Part shown: piece after piece, positions 7,294-13,820 of the stretch | Position numbering within the stretch: the first letter of the stretch is position 1 | Layout of the letters: each line of letters starts with the position of its first letter | From: Streptomyces ficellus | Lineage (GTDB): Bacteria > Actinomycetota > Actinomycetes > Streptomycetales > Streptomycetaceae | Direction of reading: 5' to 3' | Assembly (NCBI RefSeq): GCF_030406405.1 | Contig: NZ_JAUEPL010000010.1 | Coordinates: forward strand, 62,001 to 126,000 | Length of the DNA stretch: 64,000 bases | Position numbers and translations under genes: made by a program | The notes under the pieces: model-generated | What the model saw: the letters and a program-made list of their open reading frames with translations, nothing else | Database searches by the model: none | What the model was told of the DNA's origin: nothing

Positions 7294-7373
7294 CCGGCCT
7301 CCGGGCGGTGCCACAAGCCGCCAAGCATCGCCACCGCCCCGGACGGCCCACCCAACGCCCCTTCCAACCGCAA
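7291..7373 (+). repeat. Spacer repeat, copy 1 (before GGDEF gene)
   Basis: The gap after the spdD-like gene is repeated after the GGDEF gene (7958-8032). Shared blocks include TGACCGGCCTCCGGGCG, AAGCCGCCAAGCATCGCC and CCTTCCAACCGCAA, with small indels between them. Both copies end just before a ribosome site. Confidence 0.85.
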
Positions 7374-7385
7374 CAAGGGAGAACC

Positions 7386-7943
7386 GTGGACACGCAAGCG
7401 CTCGCCTTATCCGTGCCCCTGCTCGGCTGGGCCGCCCACTCCGGGTACCTCGCCCACCGGCTGGCCACCGCCCGCCGCGACCCGCTCACCGGCCTGCGCA
7501 CCCGCGCCGGGTGGACCGCTCGCGCCGACCGCCTCATCCGCCGGCACCCCGACGCCCTGGTCCTCCTCCTGGACGTCGACGACTTCAAGACCCTCAACGA
7601 CACCCACGGCCACGCCGCCGGGGACGCCGCCCTCACAGCCACCGCCGCTCGCCTCGCCGCCTGGTGCGGACGCCACGGCATCGCGGGCCGCCTCGGCGGA
7701 GACGAGTTCGTTGCCGTCATCCGCTCCGCCGACGCCGCCGACATCGACCAGCTCGTCGACCTGCTGCACGAACCGTTGACGCACGCCGGTAAGCGCATCC
7801 CGGTGTACGTCTCCGTCGGCGCCTGCCGCGTCGCAGACCTCCCGGTCCGCAGCCTCTCCGACGCGCTCGCCGCCGCCGACGCCCACATGTACGAGATCAA
7901 GGGCAAGCCCGGCCGCCGAGGCGCCCGCACCCTCGCGCGCTGA
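7386..7943 (+). CDS. GGDEF-domain protein, probable diguanylate cyclase
   Basis: GTG 7386 with AAGGGAG upstream gives 185 residues, almost only a GGDEF domain. The key motifs are DPLTGL (32-37), DVDDFKTLND (63-72) and the active-site GGDEF (104-108), so cyclic di-GMP synthesis is expected. No RxxD product-inhibition site precedes GGDEF (the region reads GRHGIAGR). There is one N-terminal hydrophobic stretch but no sensor domain. In Streptomyces, c-di-GMP drives BldD dimerisation and holds cells in vegetative growth, so a copy in a conjugation operon could tune host development. It is bracketed by a duplicated spacer. Confidence 0.85.
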   Translation: MDTQALALSVPLLGWAAHSGYLAHRLATARRDPLTGLRTRAGWTARADRLIRRHPDALVLLLDVDDFKTLNDTHGHAAGDAALTATAARLAAWCGRHGIAGRLGGDEFVAVIRSADAADIDQLVDLLHEPLTHAGKRIPVYVSVGACRVADLPVRSLSDALAAADAHMYEIKGKPGRRGARTLAR

Positions 7944-7957
7944 GCACGACCACGTTC

Positions 7958-8032
7958 TGACCGGCCTCCGGGCGACGCACAAGCCGCCAAGCATCGCCGC
8001 CACCCGGACGGTCCGGCCCCTTCCAACCGCAA
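7958..8032 (+). repeat. Spacer repeat, copy 2 (after GGDEF gene)
   Basis: This is the second copy of the 7291-7373 spacer, about 8 bases shorter. Its position right after the GGDEF stop suggests that the gene entered the operon together with a copy of its leader. Confidence 0.85.
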
Positions 8033-8050
8033 TCGAAAGGAAGCTCCATC

Positions 8051-8245
8051 ATGGCCCAGCACAGCCCTGCCCGGACCCGGGTCTGCCCCGACTGCGACGG
8101 CTTCCCCGTCGTCGCCATCGACACCGGCACCCACCTCCCCGACGGAACCCGCGCCACCCTCCACGTCATCTGCCGTCGCTGCCAGGGCACCGGCACCACG
8201 ACCGCCCCGGCCCCCGTCGCCCTCGGCCACCAGGAGCGCGTGTGA
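8051..8245 (+). CDS. Small zinc-ribbon-like protein
   Basis: The 64-residue product has two cysteine pairs, CPDC near residue 12 and CRRCQGTG near residue 42, resembling a DnaJ-type zinc ribbon half. GAAAGGAAG precedes the ATG. Its stop overlaps the GTG of the replication initiator (TGTGA arrangement), which suggests translational coupling. Proteins like this occur before rep in AICEs; no function is established. Confidence 0.7.
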   Translation: MAQHSPARTRVCPDCDGFPVVAIDTGTHLPDGTRATLHVICRRCQGTGTTTAPAPVALGHQERV

Positions 8246-9633
8246 CCGACACCGCGACCTTCGCGGGCCTGGACCCGGTCACCTTCAGCGATCTGCTGCG
8301 GGTGGCCGGGTCACCGGGCTTCGACCGCTGGCAGGACCAGATCCGCCGCACCGGGGGCTGCGCCAACCCCATCCACCTCACCGGCTGGACCGTCACCAAG
8401 GACAAAGCCACCGGCGAGGTCCTGCACCGCTACTCCACCGAGGACGAGCCCGGTGGGCGCCTCCGTCTCGCCTGCGGCAACCGCCGCGCCTCCCGCTGCC
8501 CGGCCTGCGCCTGGATGTACGCGGCCGACACCTACCACCTGATCCGTGCCGGACTCGCGGGCGACCAGGACAAGGACGTCCCCGCCACCGTCCGCGAACA
8601 CCCGCGCGTCTTCGCCACCCTCACCGCCCCCAGCTTCGGCCCGGTCCACAACCGCCCCGACACCGGCCGCTGCCGCTGCGGCACCCGCCACGCACCCGAC
8701 GACGACACCCTCGGCACGCCGCTCAACCCGGACACCTACGACTACGCGTGCTCGGTGTTGTTCAACAACTACGCGGGACACCTCTGGCAGCGCTTCACCA
8801 ACCGGCTCCGCCGTGAGATCGCCGCCCGCGCCGGACTCACCCAGCGCGAGCTGAAGGAAGCCGCCCGCGTCTCGTATGGCAAGGTCGCCGAGTTCCAAAA
8901 GCGTGGCGCCGTGCACTTCCACGCCGTCATACGCCTCGACGGACCCGACGGCCCCGAGGACCCGCCGCCCGCCTGGGCCACCGTGCAACTGCTCACCGAC
9001 GCCATCCGCGCCGCCGTCGCCCACCCGTACACGACCATCACCGTCCCGGCCGCCGCCGACCAACCCACCCGCACGCTCCGCTGGGGCGCCCAGATCGACA
9101 TCCGGCCCATCCGCGCCTTCGAGGCCGGCACCGACATCACCGAACAGGCCGTCGCCTCCTACGTCGCCAAGTACGCCACCAAAGCCGCCGAAACGACCGG
9201 CACCCTGGACCGCCGCATCGGCGAACTCTCCGAACTCGACCGCCACCAGGTCCCTGAGCACGCCCAGCGCCTCATCCGGGCCTGCAAGGAACTCGACCCC
9301 ATCTATCCCGACCGGCGGCTGTGGGCCTGGGCTCACATGCTCGGCTTCCGCGGCCACTTCTCCACCAAGTCCCGCCGCTACTCCACCACCCTCGGCGCCC
9401 TCCGCCAGATCCGCGCCGACTACCGCGCCGCCCAGCAGCGCGAAGCCCTCGGCCTGCCCGACCTCGAGCACGACCAGGACGACACCGTCCTCGTCCTCGC
9501 CGACTGGCAGTACGCCGGACACGGCCACAGCCCCGGCGAATCGGTCCTGGCGGCCTCCATCGCCCGAGACCTCCAGCTCAACCGCGAAACCGCCCGCGCA
9601 GCCCTGCTTGCCATGGAAGGAGACCCGACGTGA
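8242..9633 (+). CDS. repSA: RepSA-type replication initiator (HUH endonuclease)
   Basis: The 463-residue protein contains HFH (225-227), the HUH metal site, and YVAKYATK (307-314), which fits the catalytic-tyrosine YxxK motif of rolling-circle initiators. Cysteine pairs near residues 78-89 (CGNRRASRCPAC) may hold zinc. Such proteins nick the element origin and start rolling-circle replication after excision. GTG start is coupled to the upstream small gene and its stop overlaps the xis GTG. The origin itself is not identified; the long palindrome at 2609 is one candidate. Confidence 0.88.
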   Translation: MTDTATFAGLDPVTFSDLLRVAGSPGFDRWQDQIRRTGGCANPIHLTGWTVTKDKATGEVLHRYSTEDEPGGRLRLACGNRRASRCPACAWMYAADTYHLIRAGLAGDQDKDVPATVREHPRVFATLTAPSFGPVHNRPDTGRCRCGTRHAPDDDTLGTPLNPDTYDYACSVLFNNYAGHLWQRFTNRLRREIAARAGLTQRELKEAARVSYGKVAEFQKRGAVHFHAVIRLDGPDGPEDPPPAWATVQLLTDAIRAAVAHPYTTITVPAAADQPTRTLRWGAQIDIRPIRAFEAGTDITEQAVASYVAKYATKAAETTGTLDRRIGELSELDRHQVPEHAQRLIRACKELDPIYPDRRLWAWAHMLGFRGHFSTKSRRYSTTLGALRQIRADYRAAQQREALGLPDLEHDQDDTVLVLADWQYAGHGHSPGESVLAASIARDLQLNRETARAALLAMEGDPT

Positions 9634-9842
9634 GTGACCGCCTGTTGACCGTCGACCAAGCTGCCGAACGCCTTGGCACCACCGACCGCTTCCCCCGGCG
9701 GCTGATCGCCGAACGGCGGATCGCCTTCGTCAAGGTCGGCCGACACGTCCGCATCCCTGAGCGAGTCCTGGACGCGTACATCGAGAACAACACTGTGCAG
9801 CCGATCCGCCGTCGACGCTCCCGCTACGGGAGGGCTGCCTAG
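9630..9842 (+). CDS. xis: Excisionase (Xis), helix-turn-helix
   Basis: GTG 9630, preceded by GGAAGGAGA, gives 70 residues. MSDRLLTVDQAAERLGTT followed by RRLIAERRIAFVKVGRHVRI is the MerR-like winged helix typical of DNA-binding excisionase-family proteins (PF12728). The C-terminus is strongly basic (RRRRSRYGRAA). It overlaps rep by 4 bp and int by 1 bp, so rep, xis and int are co-translated, as in pSAM2. It should bias the integrase towards excision. Confidence 0.88.
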   Translation: MSDRLLTVDQAAERLGTTDRFPRRLIAERRIAFVKVGRHVRIPERVLDAYIENNTVQPIRRRRSRYGRAA

Positions 9843-10999
9843 TGGGCAACAAGAAGGGGACGCGCCGCCGCTTCGGAGCGGTCCGGCAGTACCGGTCCGG
9901 CCGCTGGACCGCGAGTTACCGTGGCCCGGACGGACAGGAGTTCCGCGCTCCCGAGACGTTCGACACCAAGCGGGATGCCGAAGTCTGGCTCTCCCAGGTC
10001 GAGGCCGACCTGTCCCGGGGCGACTGGCAGGACCCGGACGCGGGCGCCGTGAACTTCAAGGAGTACGCCCTTCAATGGGTCGACGAGCGCGGGCTCGCTG
10101 CCACCACGGATGAGCTGTACCGCCGCCTCCTCCGGCTGCACATCCTGCCCGCCTTCGAGGACCTGGACCTCGACGAGATCACCGCTCCCCGCGTCCGCAC
10201 CTGGCGCACCGAACGGCTGAAGGCCACCGGCGCCACGACCGTCGCCAAGTCGTACCGGCTCCTTAAGGCCATCATGGAGACCGCCGTCGACGATGAGCTG
10301 ATCCGCCGCAACCCCTGCCGCATACGGGGTGCGGGCAAGGAGTCCGCCGCCGGACGGCAGATCGCCACCGTCGACCAGGTCGACGCGCTTGCCGACGCCA
10401 TCGGGCCCCGCTGGCGGCTGATGGTCTTCCTCGGTGCCTACGGACCCATGCGCCCGGAGGAACAGGCGGAGCTGCGCCGCAAGGACGTCGACCTGGACGC
10501 CATGACCATCCGCGTCCGCCAGGCCGCCCCCGAGCTGACCACTGGCAAGCGTGCGGAAGGGCCCACCAAGTCGGAAGCGGGCAAGCGGGTCGTCGTCCTG
10601 CCGGCCTTTCTGCGGACCGACCTTCGGCGGCATCTCGACTGGTACGCGGAGAAGGGATCGGACGGGCTGCTCTTCGTAGGGGAGAAGGGCAAGCCGTTTC
10701 GGCGCTCCACCTTCGGGCGGAAGTGGCGCAAGGCCCGAGCCGCTGTCGGCCTGCCGGACGACTTCCGCTTCTACGATCTTCGTCACACCGGCCACACCCT
10801 GGCGACCCGCTCCGGAGCCACCCTCAAGGACACGATGGTCCGCGCCGGACAGTCCTCGGAGAAAGCCGCGCTGATCTACCAGCACTCGGACCTGACCCGA
10901 CAGCAGGAGGTCGCGAGCGGGCTCGACCAGCTCGTGCGCGCCGCCCGCCGGAAGGGTGCCGAACAGCCATCTGGTGCGGATCTGGTGCGCGACGCCTAG
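9842..10999 (+). CDS. int: Tyrosine site-specific integrase
   Basis: The 385-residue recombinase has an N-terminal arm-binding region (residues 10-60), a SAM-like core-binding domain (about 70-165) and a catalytic domain with R204 (GPMRPEEQ), R314 (YDLRHTG) and Tyr346 (ALIYQH). The usual His of the LGHSS motif is Gln (AGQSS, 337) and the HxxR histidine position is Tyr, both changes seen in some actinobacterial integrases. It ends 52 bp before the tRNA att core, the standard AICE layout. Its C-terminus contains one 17-bp candidate arm site. Confidence 0.93.
   Translation: MGNKKGTRRRFGAVRQYRSGRWTASYRGPDGQEFRAPETFDTKRDAEVWLSQVEADLSRGDWQDPDAGAVNFKEYALQWVDERGLAATTDELYRRLLRLHILPAFEDLDLDEITAPRVRTWRTERLKATGATTVAKSYRLLKAIMETAVDDELIRRNPCRIRGAGKESAAGRQIATVDQVDALADAIGPRWRLMVFLGAYGPMRPEEQAELRRKDVDLDAMTIRVRQAAPELTTGKRAEGPTKSEAGKRVVVLPAFLRTDLRRHLDWYAEKGSDGLLFVGEKGKPFRRSTFGRKWRKARAAVGLPDDFRFYDLRHTGHTLATRSGATLKDTMVRAGQSSEKAALIYQHSDLTRQQEVASGLDQLVRAARRKGAEQPSGADLVRDA
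10969..10985 (+). repeat. 17-bp repeat shared by both element ends, right copy
   Basis: Exact copy of 925-941, located inside the last codons of the integrase gene and 66 bp from the right att core. A candidate integrase arm site. Confidence 0.5.
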
Positions 11000-11018
11000 C
11001 GTGGTCCAGACAACAAGA

Positions 11019-11045
11019 AAGGCCCGGGTCCGTGACCTGGGCCTT
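11019..11045 (+). terminator. Integrase operon terminator hairpin
   Basis: AAGGCCCGGGT pairs with ACCTGGGCCTT (one mismatch) around a five-base loop, directly after int and six bases before the tRNA 3' end. It also guards the oppositely oriented tRNA gene. Confidence 0.85.
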
Positions 11046-11050
11046 CTGCG

Positions 11051-11124
11051 TGGAGCGGGTGACGGGAATCGAACCCGCGCTCTGAGCTTGGGAAGCTCAT
11101 GTTCTACCATTAAACTACACCCGC
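11051..11124 (-). tRNA. tRNA-Gly (anticodon CCC), CCA encoded
   Basis: Minus-strand cloverleaf: acceptor GCGGGTG/CACCCGC, D arm GTTT/GAAC, anticodon stem TGAGC/GCTCA with loop TTCCCAA, T arm with TTCGATT loop, discriminator T and encoded CCA at 11053-11051. The loop gives anticodon CCC, which reads GGG glycine codons. The 3' half is the element's att core, and integration has kept the gene complete. Confidence 0.95.
11052..11094 (+). repeat. Right attachment site (att core copy)
   Basis: Identical to 775-817 over 43 bp, covering the tRNA from its anticodon loop to the 3' end. Outside it the tRNA 5' half continues; inside it the integrase terminator begins. Confidence 0.92.
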
Positions 11125-11347
11125 GTAAGCGGACCGGAGATCCGGTATCGCATCGTCGCTCACTGTACCTCATCGTTCGGCCCCCGGTGAATCCGCCGCG
11201 GGGTCGTTGTGCCGTGTGGGGGTGGATAGGGGTGCGGGGGGCGGGAGTTGAGGCGTACGGTGGGGGGTCGGAGTGCCGCCTGGAGTGGTGTCCTGTTGAT
11301 CCCCTAATGTGGCTTTCTCGTCCACGCATCGTTGGGGAAGGGACTTG

Positions 11348-11521
11348 ATGGACTCCATGGAGCGCACCGTCGTCCGCTGTGCCGAAGGGCATGTGTTCAG
11401 TACCGCTTCGTTCCCGATGCAGCAGCTCGGTGCCGGTCGGATCGGGCCCGGGCGGCTCATCCGGTGTCCGCGGTGCGCGCGGTTGCGGCATGCCGTCCCC
11501 GTGGAGCTGGAGCGGCGGTAG
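11348..11521 (+). CDS. Small conserved zinc-ribbon-like protein
   Basis: The 57-residue product has CAEGH near residue 11 and CPRC near residue 40, so a small metal-binding ribbon is likely. The centre (FSTASFPMQQLGAGRIGPGRLIR) looks like a conserved actinobacterial pattern found next to dcd. GGGAAGGGA precedes the ATG. Function is unknown. Confidence 0.65.
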   Translation: MDSMERTVVRCAEGHVFSTASFPMQQLGAGRIGPGRLIRCPRCARLRHAVPVELERR

Positions 11522-11611
11522 CCGCCGGGGTAGCCGCGTACGGCGGTGGCGGGAGGCGCGCGGAGTCTGTCCGATTGCGGTGGGCCCGCGCGCCTTGCGT
11601 ATCCTCGGGAC

Positions 11612-12187
11612 GTGCTTCTCTCTGACTTGGACATCCGAACTGAGATCGACGCGGGACGGGTGCGTATTGACCCGTTCGACGATTCGATGGTGCAGCCCTC
11701 GAGCATCGACGTGCGGCTGGACCGCTACTTCCGGGTGTTCGAGAACCACCGCTACCCGCACATCGACCCGGCCGTCGAGCAGGCGGACCTGACGCGGCTG
11801 GTCGAGCCGGAGGGGGACGAGGCGTTCATCCTGCACCCCGGGGAGTTCGTGCTCGCGTCGACGTACGAGGTCATCACGCTGCCTGACGATCTTGCCTCGC
11901 GGCTGGAGGGGAAGAGCTCGCTCGGCCGGCTCGGGCTGGTGACGCACTCGACCGCCGGGTTCATCGACCCCGGGTTCTCGGGTCATGTGACGCTTGAGCT
12001 GTCGAACCTCGCCACGCTGCCGATCAAGCTCTGGCCGGGCATGAAGATCGGGCAGCTGTGCATGTTCCGGCTGAGCTCGCCGGCGGAGCATCCGTACGGC
12101 TCAGAGAAGTACGGGTCGCGCTACCAGGGGCAGCGCGGGCCGACCGCCTCGCGGTCGTTCCAGAACTTCCATCGGACGCGGGTGTGA
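11612..12187 (+). CDS. dcd: dCTP deaminase
   Basis: The 191-residue enzyme converts dCTP to dUTP for thymidylate synthesis. [12 protein letters not shown] at the start, [11 protein letters not shown], the catalytic segment [18 protein letters not shown] and the C-terminal nucleotide lid ([14 protein letters not shown]) are typical of Dcd trimers, and the length is normal. GTG start. It is followed two bases after its stop by a phosphoribosyltransferase gene, a nucleotide-metabolism pair. Confidence 0.95.
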   Translation: MLLSDLDIRTEIDAGRVRIDPFDDSMVQPSSIDVRLDRYFRVFENHRYPHIDPAVEQADLTRLVEPEGDEAFILHPGEFVLASTYEVITLPDDLASRLEGKSSLGRLGLVTHSTAGFIDPGFSGHVTLELSNLATLPIKLWPGMKIGQLCMFRLSSPAEHPYGSEKYGSRYQGQRGPTASRSFQNFHRTRV

Positions 12188-12189
12188 GC

Positions 12190-12687
12190 ATGAGTGACGT
12201 ACGGGAGAACCTGACCTACGAGGGCTTCGGGCGCGCCGTGCGCGAGCTCGCGCAGACCATCGCCGACGACGGGTACGAGCCCGACATCGTGCTGTCGATC
12301 GCGCGTGGCGGGGTCTTCGTCGCCGGCGGGCTGGCGTACGCGCTCGACTGCAAGAACATCCACCTGGTGAACGTGGAGTTCTATACGGGCGTCGGGACGA
12401 CGCTGGAGATGCCGGTCATGCTCGCGCCGGTGCCCAACGCGATCGACTTCAGTGACAAGAAGGTCCTGATCGCCGATGACGTCGCCGACACCGGCAAGAC
12501 GCTCAAGCTGGTGCACGACTTCTGCCTCGGCACGGTCGCCGAGGTCCGCAGCGCTGTCATTTACGAGAAGTCCCAGTCGCTGGTGAAGTGCGAGTACGTC
12601 TGGAAGCGGACGGACGACTGGATCAACTTCCCGTGGAGTGTGGAGAAGCCGGTCGTACGGCGCTCCGGGCAGGTCCTCGACGCGTGA
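12190..12687 (+). CDS. Phosphoribosyltransferase-domain protein
   Basis: The 165-residue protein carries a type I PRTase PRPP-binding signature (VLIADDVADTGKTLK, residues about 95-109) and an upstream DIVLSIARGGVFVAGGLAY loop, so it binds PRPP. It is of the hypoxanthine/xanthine-guanine PRTase-like size used for base salvage, but the base cannot be told. Its place directly behind dcd supports a nucleotide role. Confidence 0.85.
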   Translation: MSDVRENLTYEGFGRAVRELAQTIADDGYEPDIVLSIARGGVFVAGGLAYALDCKNIHLVNVEFYTGVGTTLEMPVMLAPVPNAIDFSDKKVLIADDVADTGKTLKLVHDFCLGTVAEVRSAVIYEKSQSLVKCEYVWKRTDDWINFPWSVEKPVVRRSGQVLDA

Positions 12688-12728
12688 GCAGGCGCGGCAG
12701 GCGCGGCAGGCGCAGCAGGTGACAGGAG

Positions 12729-12753
12729 AGGCCCCCGCCGCCGGCGGGGGCCT
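12729..12753 (+). terminator. Hairpin after dcd operon
   Basis: AGGCCCCCGCC and GGCGGGGGCCT form an 11-bp perfect stem with a three-base loop. It lies between converging genes, so it probably serves both. Confidence 0.85.
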
Positions 12754-12759
12754 CTGCCG

Positions 12760-13650
12760 TCAGATCGTGCCCAGCTTGATCAGCGACAGCAGTGCCACCA
12801 GCTGGATCGCCGACGCGCCCAGCGCCTTCGGCCACGGCAGGTCGTGCGAGGTGCGAACCATCGAGGTGAACAGCGCCCCCGCCGCCAGCCAGGACAGCCA
12901 GCCGATAATCTGTACGAGGGTGTTCTCGCCGCCCAGGAACAGCGCGAAGACCAGACGCGGCGCGTCCGTCATCGACATGATCAGCATCGACAGGCCGATC
13001 GTCGGCTGCCAGCCGCCGTCACCGCCCAGCTGACGCGCCAGCGTGTGCGTCACGGCGCCCAGGATGAGGCCGCCGACGACGAACATGACGCCGGTCACCA
13101 GGACGTACGGGATCGCCGTGGAGATCGTCGCGTTGATCGCCTCCTCGCGGGCCTGGTCGAACCCGAACAGGGCGAGCAGGCCGTAGAGGAACGTCACGAT
13201 CAGCGCGGGGCCCCACACGGCGTGGTCGCGCATCTGCCAGAACGTCGGTCCCGGGCGCAGCACGATGCCGCTCAGCAGCTGCTTCCACGGCAGGCGCGGG
13301 CCGGCCGGCGCGGGTGCGGCGCCCGCCTGGTACGTCGCGCCCTCGCCGTAGGCGGCGTCGTCGTTGATGCTGAAGGCCCGGGTGTGGCCCGGGCTGTCCG
13401 CCGCGTACGGGTCGTGCGGCGGGTGCGGGTGCGGGTGGGGGTGCCGGTGCGGCGCATGTGGCTCGTGCGGGTCGCCGAAGTACTCCGGCTCTCCGTACGG
13501 CTGCTGCGCCTGCTGGGCCTGCTGCCACTGATGCTGATGCTGCTGTTGGGCGTACGGGGGCGGCGCTGCCGCGCTGCCGTACGGCGCCTGCTGCGAGTGT
13601 TGTTGCGGGGTGCGGTTGTCCCGGCCGCGTCCGATCCTGAATCCAGCCAC
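12760..13650 (-). CDS. Yip1-domain membrane protein
   Basis: The N-terminal ~120 residues are low-complexity, rich in Gln, Pro and His (QQHQHQWQQAQQAQQ, HRHPHPHPHPP), and stay in the cytoplasm. Residues about 125-296 hold five membrane helices with the Yip1 pattern (LLSGIVLRPGPTFWQMRDH). Bacterial Yip1-domain proteins have no proven function. GTG start with weak ribosome site. The gene faces the dcd operon. Confidence 0.75.
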   Translation of the reverse strand: MAGFRIGRGRDNRTPQQHSQQAPYGSAAAPPPYAQQQHQHQWQQAQQAQQPYGEPEYFGDPHEPHAPHRHPHPHPHPPHDPYAADSPGHTRAFSINDDAAYGEGATYQAGAAPAPAGPRLPWKQLLSGIVLRPGPTFWQMRDHAVWGPALIVTFLYGLLALFGFDQAREEAINATISTAIPYVLVTGVMFVVGGLILGAVTHTLARQLGGDGGWQPTIGLSMLIMSMTDAPRLVFALFLGGENTLVQIIGWLSWLAAGALFTSMVRTSHDLPWPKALGASAIQLVALLSLIKLGTI

Positions 13651-13763
13651 GTCAACGAACGTACCTGGTCCCGCTGTGCCCGGTGGACGGGCCGGGGAAC
13701 AGGGGCTTCTTTGCTGCTGAGCTGTGACATCCCTTAAGGGCCGCTCTTAGGGGCCTCGCGAAA

Positions 13764-13802
13764 AAGCGGCCGGACCCGCCCCCGAGGCAGGTCCGGCCGC
13801 TT
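13764..13802 (-). terminator. Hairpin terminator of FeS reductase gene
   Basis: A perfect 13-bp stem (AAGCGGCCGGACC with GGTCCGGCCGCTT) with a 13-base loop, 18 bp after the minus-strand stop. A run of A on the plus strand gives a short U tract for the minus-strand transcript. Confidence 0.85.
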
Positions 13803-13820
13803 CCGTATGCGTACGCCGTG

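Larger units (their letters stand above)
775..11094 (+). mobile_element. AICE of the pSAM2 type integrated in tRNA-Gly(CCC)
   Basis: A unit of about 10.28 kb is flanked by identical 43-bp repeats (775-817 and 11052-11094). The right copy is the 3' half of a complete tRNA-Gly gene. Inside are all hallmarks of actinomycete integrative conjugative elements: FtsK-like double-stranded DNA translocase, DUF2637/Spd spread proteins, HUH replication initiator of RepSA type, small Xis, tyrosine integrase next to the tRNA, KorSA-like GntR repressor with operators and a Pif-like Nudix immunity protein. All core genes look intact except one frameshifted spread gene, so the element may still be mobile. Confidence 0.95.
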
